This document shows positions 14,106 through 16,139 of a DNA stretch of 16,139 bases, one piece after another. Source of the stretch: Dehalococcoidia bacterium CG2_30_46_9 (GTDB lineage Bacteria > Chloroflexota > Dehalococcoidia > GIF9 > AB-539-J10); the NCBI GenBank assembly GCA_001873005.1, contig MNYE01000107.1, positions 2,126 through 18,264 of the forward strand, read 5' to 3'. Numbering within the stretch: the stretch's first letter is position 1; each line of letters begins with the position of its first letter. A program made the position numbers and the translations under genes. Below the pieces are notes generated by a model, which had not been told where the DNA came from, did not search any database, and worked only from the letters and a program-made list of their open reading frames with translations.

Positions 14106-14628
14106 TTACTTTATCTTCCACAGCTTTAGTTTCTGTCACTGTTTCCTTGGGTTTCTTCAAGTTGGTTAAAGCCACCATCGTCGCTTTAATCACATTGATT
14201 CGATTTGAACTACCCAGCGATTTACTGAGAATATCTCTTATACCAACCAATTCCAGTACGGCACGAACGGTATTGCTACAAATGAGACCGGTGCCTGGCA
14301 GTGCTGGCTTGAGCAAAACTTTAGAAGCTCCGTACTTGGCTAAGATCTCGTGAGGGATGGTGCTATTTGTGACAGGCGCTTCAATTAGGTTTTTTTTTGC
14401 CATGGCACTTGCCTTCTGTGTGGCGTCGGGAACTCCACCGGCTTTAGCCAAACCAAACCCGACATGTCCTTTGCCATCACCAACTACAACTAAGGCTCGA
14501 AAGCGAAGATGTCTGCCACCTTTGACTACTTTACTTACTCTGTCAAGGCTTACTAATTTCTCTTTCAGTTCAAGCTCAGAACTGTCAATCCTAATCTTTT
14601 CCTCTCTTATCTTTGTAACCGCTTTCAT
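14092..14628 (-). CDS. rpsE: 30S ribosomal protein S5
   Basis: S5 sits at the mRNA entry site and affects decoding accuracy. The 178-residue product has the N-terminal double-stranded-RNA-binding-like domain (about 22-87, with [30 protein letters not shown]) and the C-terminal domain with [40 protein letters not shown] polar tail of some 20 residues ([20 protein letters not shown]) follows. The ATG overlaps the rplR stop as ATGA, so translation is coupled. Confidence 0.97.
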   Translation of the reverse strand: MKAVTKIREEKIRIDSSELELKEKLVSLDRVSKVVKGGRHLRFRALVVVGDGKGHVGFGLAKAGGVPDATQKASAMAKKNLIEAPVTNSTIPHEILAKYGASKVLLKPALPGTGLICSNTVRAVLELVGIRDILSKSLGSSNRINVIKATMVALTNLKKPKETVTETKAVEDKVNETE

Positions 14629-14990
14629 AATTCCAATCCAGCTTGCCGGGCAGCTTCAGCCAAAGCCTTGATCCTACCATGATACTTGTATCCACCACGG
14701 TCAAAAACGACCTGTTTTATTCCCCTATTTAGCGCCTTCTCAGCAAGCAAAGTCCCTACTGCTTTAGCTTTCTCTGTTTTCGACATTCCGTCAATCCTAT
14801 TTCTCACTGTGGGGTCAAGGGTGCTCATAGCGACTAAGGAATGTCCTTGAGAATCATCGATTATTTGCGCATAAATATGATTCAAACTTCGAAAAATATT
14901 CAATCGAGGTCGTAATGGTATACCCATTACCTTTTTTCTCACTCGTTTATGACGTATCTTTCGCATTAACCTTGGGTTTACCTTAGCCAT
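14625..14990 (-). CDS. rplR: 50S ribosomal protein L18
   Basis: L18 binds 5S rRNA together with L5. I choose the ATG at 14990 ([21 protein letters not shown], 121 residues). An in-frame GTG at 14999 is possible but would place AGG only 2 nt upstream, while the ATG has it about 12 nt away. Family blocks are [29 protein letters not shown] and [26 protein letters not shown]. The gene follows rplF after 12 bp and overlaps rpsE by 4 bp. Confidence 0.96.
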   Translation of the reverse strand: MAKVNPRLMRKIRHKRVRKKVMGIPLRPRLNIFRSLNHIYAQIIDDSQGHSLVAMSTLDPTVRNRIDGMSKTEKAKAVGTLLAEKALNRGIKQVVFDRGGYKYHGRIKALAEAARQAGLEL

Positions 14991-15002
14991 TTTTGCCACA
15001 AC

Positions 15003-15554
15003 CTATTTCTTTGCCAGTGCCTTAGCTGACTTACCTGGCTTAAGACGGAGTCTCTCGCCAACGTATTTGATTCCCTTCCCCTTATAAGGGTCAGCAGGTT
15101 TTATAGCTCGAATCCTAGCAGCTACCTGGCCAACAGCTTCCTTATCAATACCAGTGACGTGGACACGATTTGTACCTTCAACGCTTACATCTACGCCTGG
15201 GATTGGTGAGAATTCTATCGCATTAGCCAACCCCACCTGAAACAATAATTTATCGCCGACTTTTTGTGCCCGATAGCCTACACCATTTATCTCCAAAATC
15301 TTCTCAAAACCTTTGCTCACTCCTTCAACCATGTTGGCTAAGAGACTCCGGGTAAGCCCGTGCAAAGCACGGTGAATCCTATTATCACTAGGTCGGGTGA
15401 CAATCAATTTTCTATCCTGCAAAGCAATGGAAATATCGCTGTGAAAACAGCGGGTTAGTTTTCCCCTGCTTCCCTTTACTGTCACTTCATTTGCTTTAAT
15501 CTCTACCTCGACCCCTTGAGGTAACGGGATAGGAAGACGACCAATATGAGACAT
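15003..15554 (-). CDS. rplF: 50S ribosomal protein L6
   Basis: L6 binds 23S rRNA near the sarcin-ricin loop. The 183-residue product has two tandem L6 folds, with MSHIGRLPIPLPQGVEVEI at the start, EINGVGYRAQ near 88-97 and the conserved RAIKPADPYKGKGIKYVGE region near the C-terminus. AGGAG (15564-15568) lies 9 nt before the ATG. The gene follows rpsH after 22 bp. Confidence 0.97.
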   Translation of the reverse strand: MSHIGRLPIPLPQGVEVEIKANEVTVKGSRGKLTRCFHSDISIALQDRKLIVTRPSDNRIHRALHGLTRSLLANMVEGVSKGFEKILEINGVGYRAQKVGDKLLFQVGLANAIEFSPIPGVDVSVEGTNRVHVTGIDKEAVGQVAARIRAIKPADPYKGKGIKYVGERLRLKPGKSAKALAKK

Positions 15555-15576
15555 AACTTACTACTCCTGTATTAAT

Positions 15577-15969
15577 TTACCACACACGACATAAAAATTC
15601 ACCACCAGTGTGATTGTGCCACGCTTCTTGACCAGTCATAATACCTTTGGAGGTGGATAAGATAGCAATTCCCAGCCCTCCATAGACACGTGGGATTTCA
15701 TGGCGTTCCACGTAGACCCTTAAGCCCGGTTTACTCACTCTTTCCAGTCCCAATATTGCTGATTGCCCGTCTATATATTTAAGGCGAATCCTTATCATTG
15801 ACTGTGGCTTATCTTCCACCTTCTCGTAATCGTTTATAAAATCTTCTCGTTTAAGTATCCTGGCAGTGGAGAGTTTCATCCTGGAGAAAGGCACAAGCAC
15901 GTCATCGTGCTTCGCCATTATGGCATTTCGTATCCGAGTCAACATATCAGCGATAGGATCGTTAACCAT
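15577..15969 (-). CDS. rpsH: 30S ribosomal protein S8
   Basis: S8 binds helix 21 of 16S rRNA and in some bacteria represses its operon. I start it at the ATG at 15969 ([16 protein letters not shown], 130 residues). An in-frame GTG at 15981 would add MKQP, which is written by a repeat rather than by conserved sequence. Family blocks are [44 protein letters not shown] and the usual end GGEFLCRVW. The 28-bp gap to rpsN is almost entirely filled by a hairpin repeat, and no Shine-Dalgarno sequence is seen. Confidence 0.96.
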   Translation of the reverse strand: MVNDPIADMLTRIRNAIMAKHDDVLVPFSRMKLSTARILKREDFINDYEKVEDKPQSMIRIRLKYIDGQSAILGLERVSKPGLRVYVERHEIPRVYGGLGIAILSTSKGIMTGQEAWHNHTGGEFLCRVW

Positions 15970-15970
15970 A

Positions 15971-15996
15971 GGTTGCTTCACTCCGTTCGCAACGAC
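15971..15996. repeat. GTTGC...GCAAC hairpin repeat between rpsN and rpsH
   Basis: GTTGC (15972-15976) and GCAAC (15989-15993) enclose TTCACTCCGTTC. The element is related to the ATTGC...GCAAT copies at 3500-3528 and 6676-6697, with the outer pair changed on both sides so that the stem is kept. It fills the gap before rpsH and may replace its ribosome binding site. Confidence 0.65.
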
Positions 15997-15997
15997 A

Positions 15998-16139
15998 TCA
16001 CCAACTTGATTTTCTTATCCCCGGGATTATACCAGTTACAGCAAGTTTCCGGAAACAAATACGGCACAGGCCAAACTTACGCATATAGGCACGTGGCCGG
16101 CCACATAGCTGGCACCGGTTATGCTGTTGCACCTTATAT
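15998..16139 (-). CDS. rpsN: 30S ribosomal protein S14, zinc type (5' end outside window)
   Basis: The C-terminal 46 residues are visible, beginning [19 protein letters not shown] and ending in GIRKSSW before a TGA at 15998-16000. Two CxxC pairs (RCQLC and LCRIC) mark the short zinc-binding S14 of about 61 residues found in Gram-positive-type operons. Some 15 N-terminal residues lie beyond the right edge. The position before rpsH is standard for the spc operon. Confidence 0.95.
   Translation of the reverse strand, partial: YKVQQHNRCQLCGRPRAYMRKFGLCRICFRKLAVTGIIPGIRKSSW

Noticed and set aside
1..16139. tRNA or rRNA genes
   Set aside because: No cloverleaf or rRNA-like sequence was recognised; nearly all DNA is occupied by protein genes or the repeats listed.

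Overview
The window is a chromosomal housekeeping region from a bacterium. About 10 kb on the minus strand is the downstream part of the S10/spc/alpha ribosomal-protein cluster. It faces a plus-strand group of nucleotide, cofactor and RNA/DNA-maintenance genes. The gene order (rpsN-rpsH-rplF-rplR-rpsE-rplO-secY-adk-map-infA-rpmJ-rpsM-rpsK-rpsD-rpoA-rplQ-truA-rplM-rpsI), the moderate GC content, a zinc-type S14 and S4, a Cys4-lid adenylate kinase and a Ycf45-like ATPase suggest a Chloroflexota bacterium, most likely of the Dehalococcoidia. That placement is inference from gene order and protein character; no database was searched.

Layout. Positions 1-243: a repeat fragment and a 61-residue hypothetical coiled-coil protein. 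244-423: a good sigma-70-type promoter (TTGATT, 17 bp, TATAAT) followed by a 110-bp repeat element that would form the leader of pdxS. 424-5784 (+): pdxS, a Ycf45/SpoIIIAA-like ATPase, tmk, mnmA, rnhB and yraN, mostly tightly packed. 5785-5791: only 7 bp separate the converging ends of yraN and rpsI. 5792-16139 (-): the ribosomal cluster, read from right to left, with many 1-14 nt overlaps. It is interrupted only by a 199-bp spacer between secY and adk that carries a second, 103-bp element. No rpmD (L30) gene lies between rpsE and rplO. The rpsN gene runs off the right edge.

The genes themselves are ordinary. The unusual layer is a dense population of small palindromic repeats, in gaps and also inside the reading frames of core genes. 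A 19-bp palindrome (CCCTGAACTTGATTCAGGG and variants) occurs about eight times. Five copies lie inside coding sequence and give peptides such as PLKQVQG (mnmA, truA), LNQVQG (truA) and LNPVQG (rpoA). A 28-bp perfect palindrome sits in the Ycf45-like gene. A 21-bp sequence occurs in a non-coding stretch, inside mnmA and in the C-terminal tail of rplM. ATTGC...GCAAT-type hairpins form the ends of tmk and truA and precede rpsH. Several proteins therefore carry repeat-derived loops or tails (Ycf45-like, Tmk, MnmA, L13, TruA, RpoA).

Two larger elements (287-396 and 12167-12269) share inverted termini GTAACTACWCASCC. The second is flanked by an exact 8-bp direct repeat, AAATTAAA. This looks like a miniature inverted-repeat element, possibly mobilised by an IS66-type transposase, with the smaller hairpins nested inside. 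The combination resembles the palindromic elements of Rickettsia that insert into genes in frame. It is the most interesting candidate in the window.
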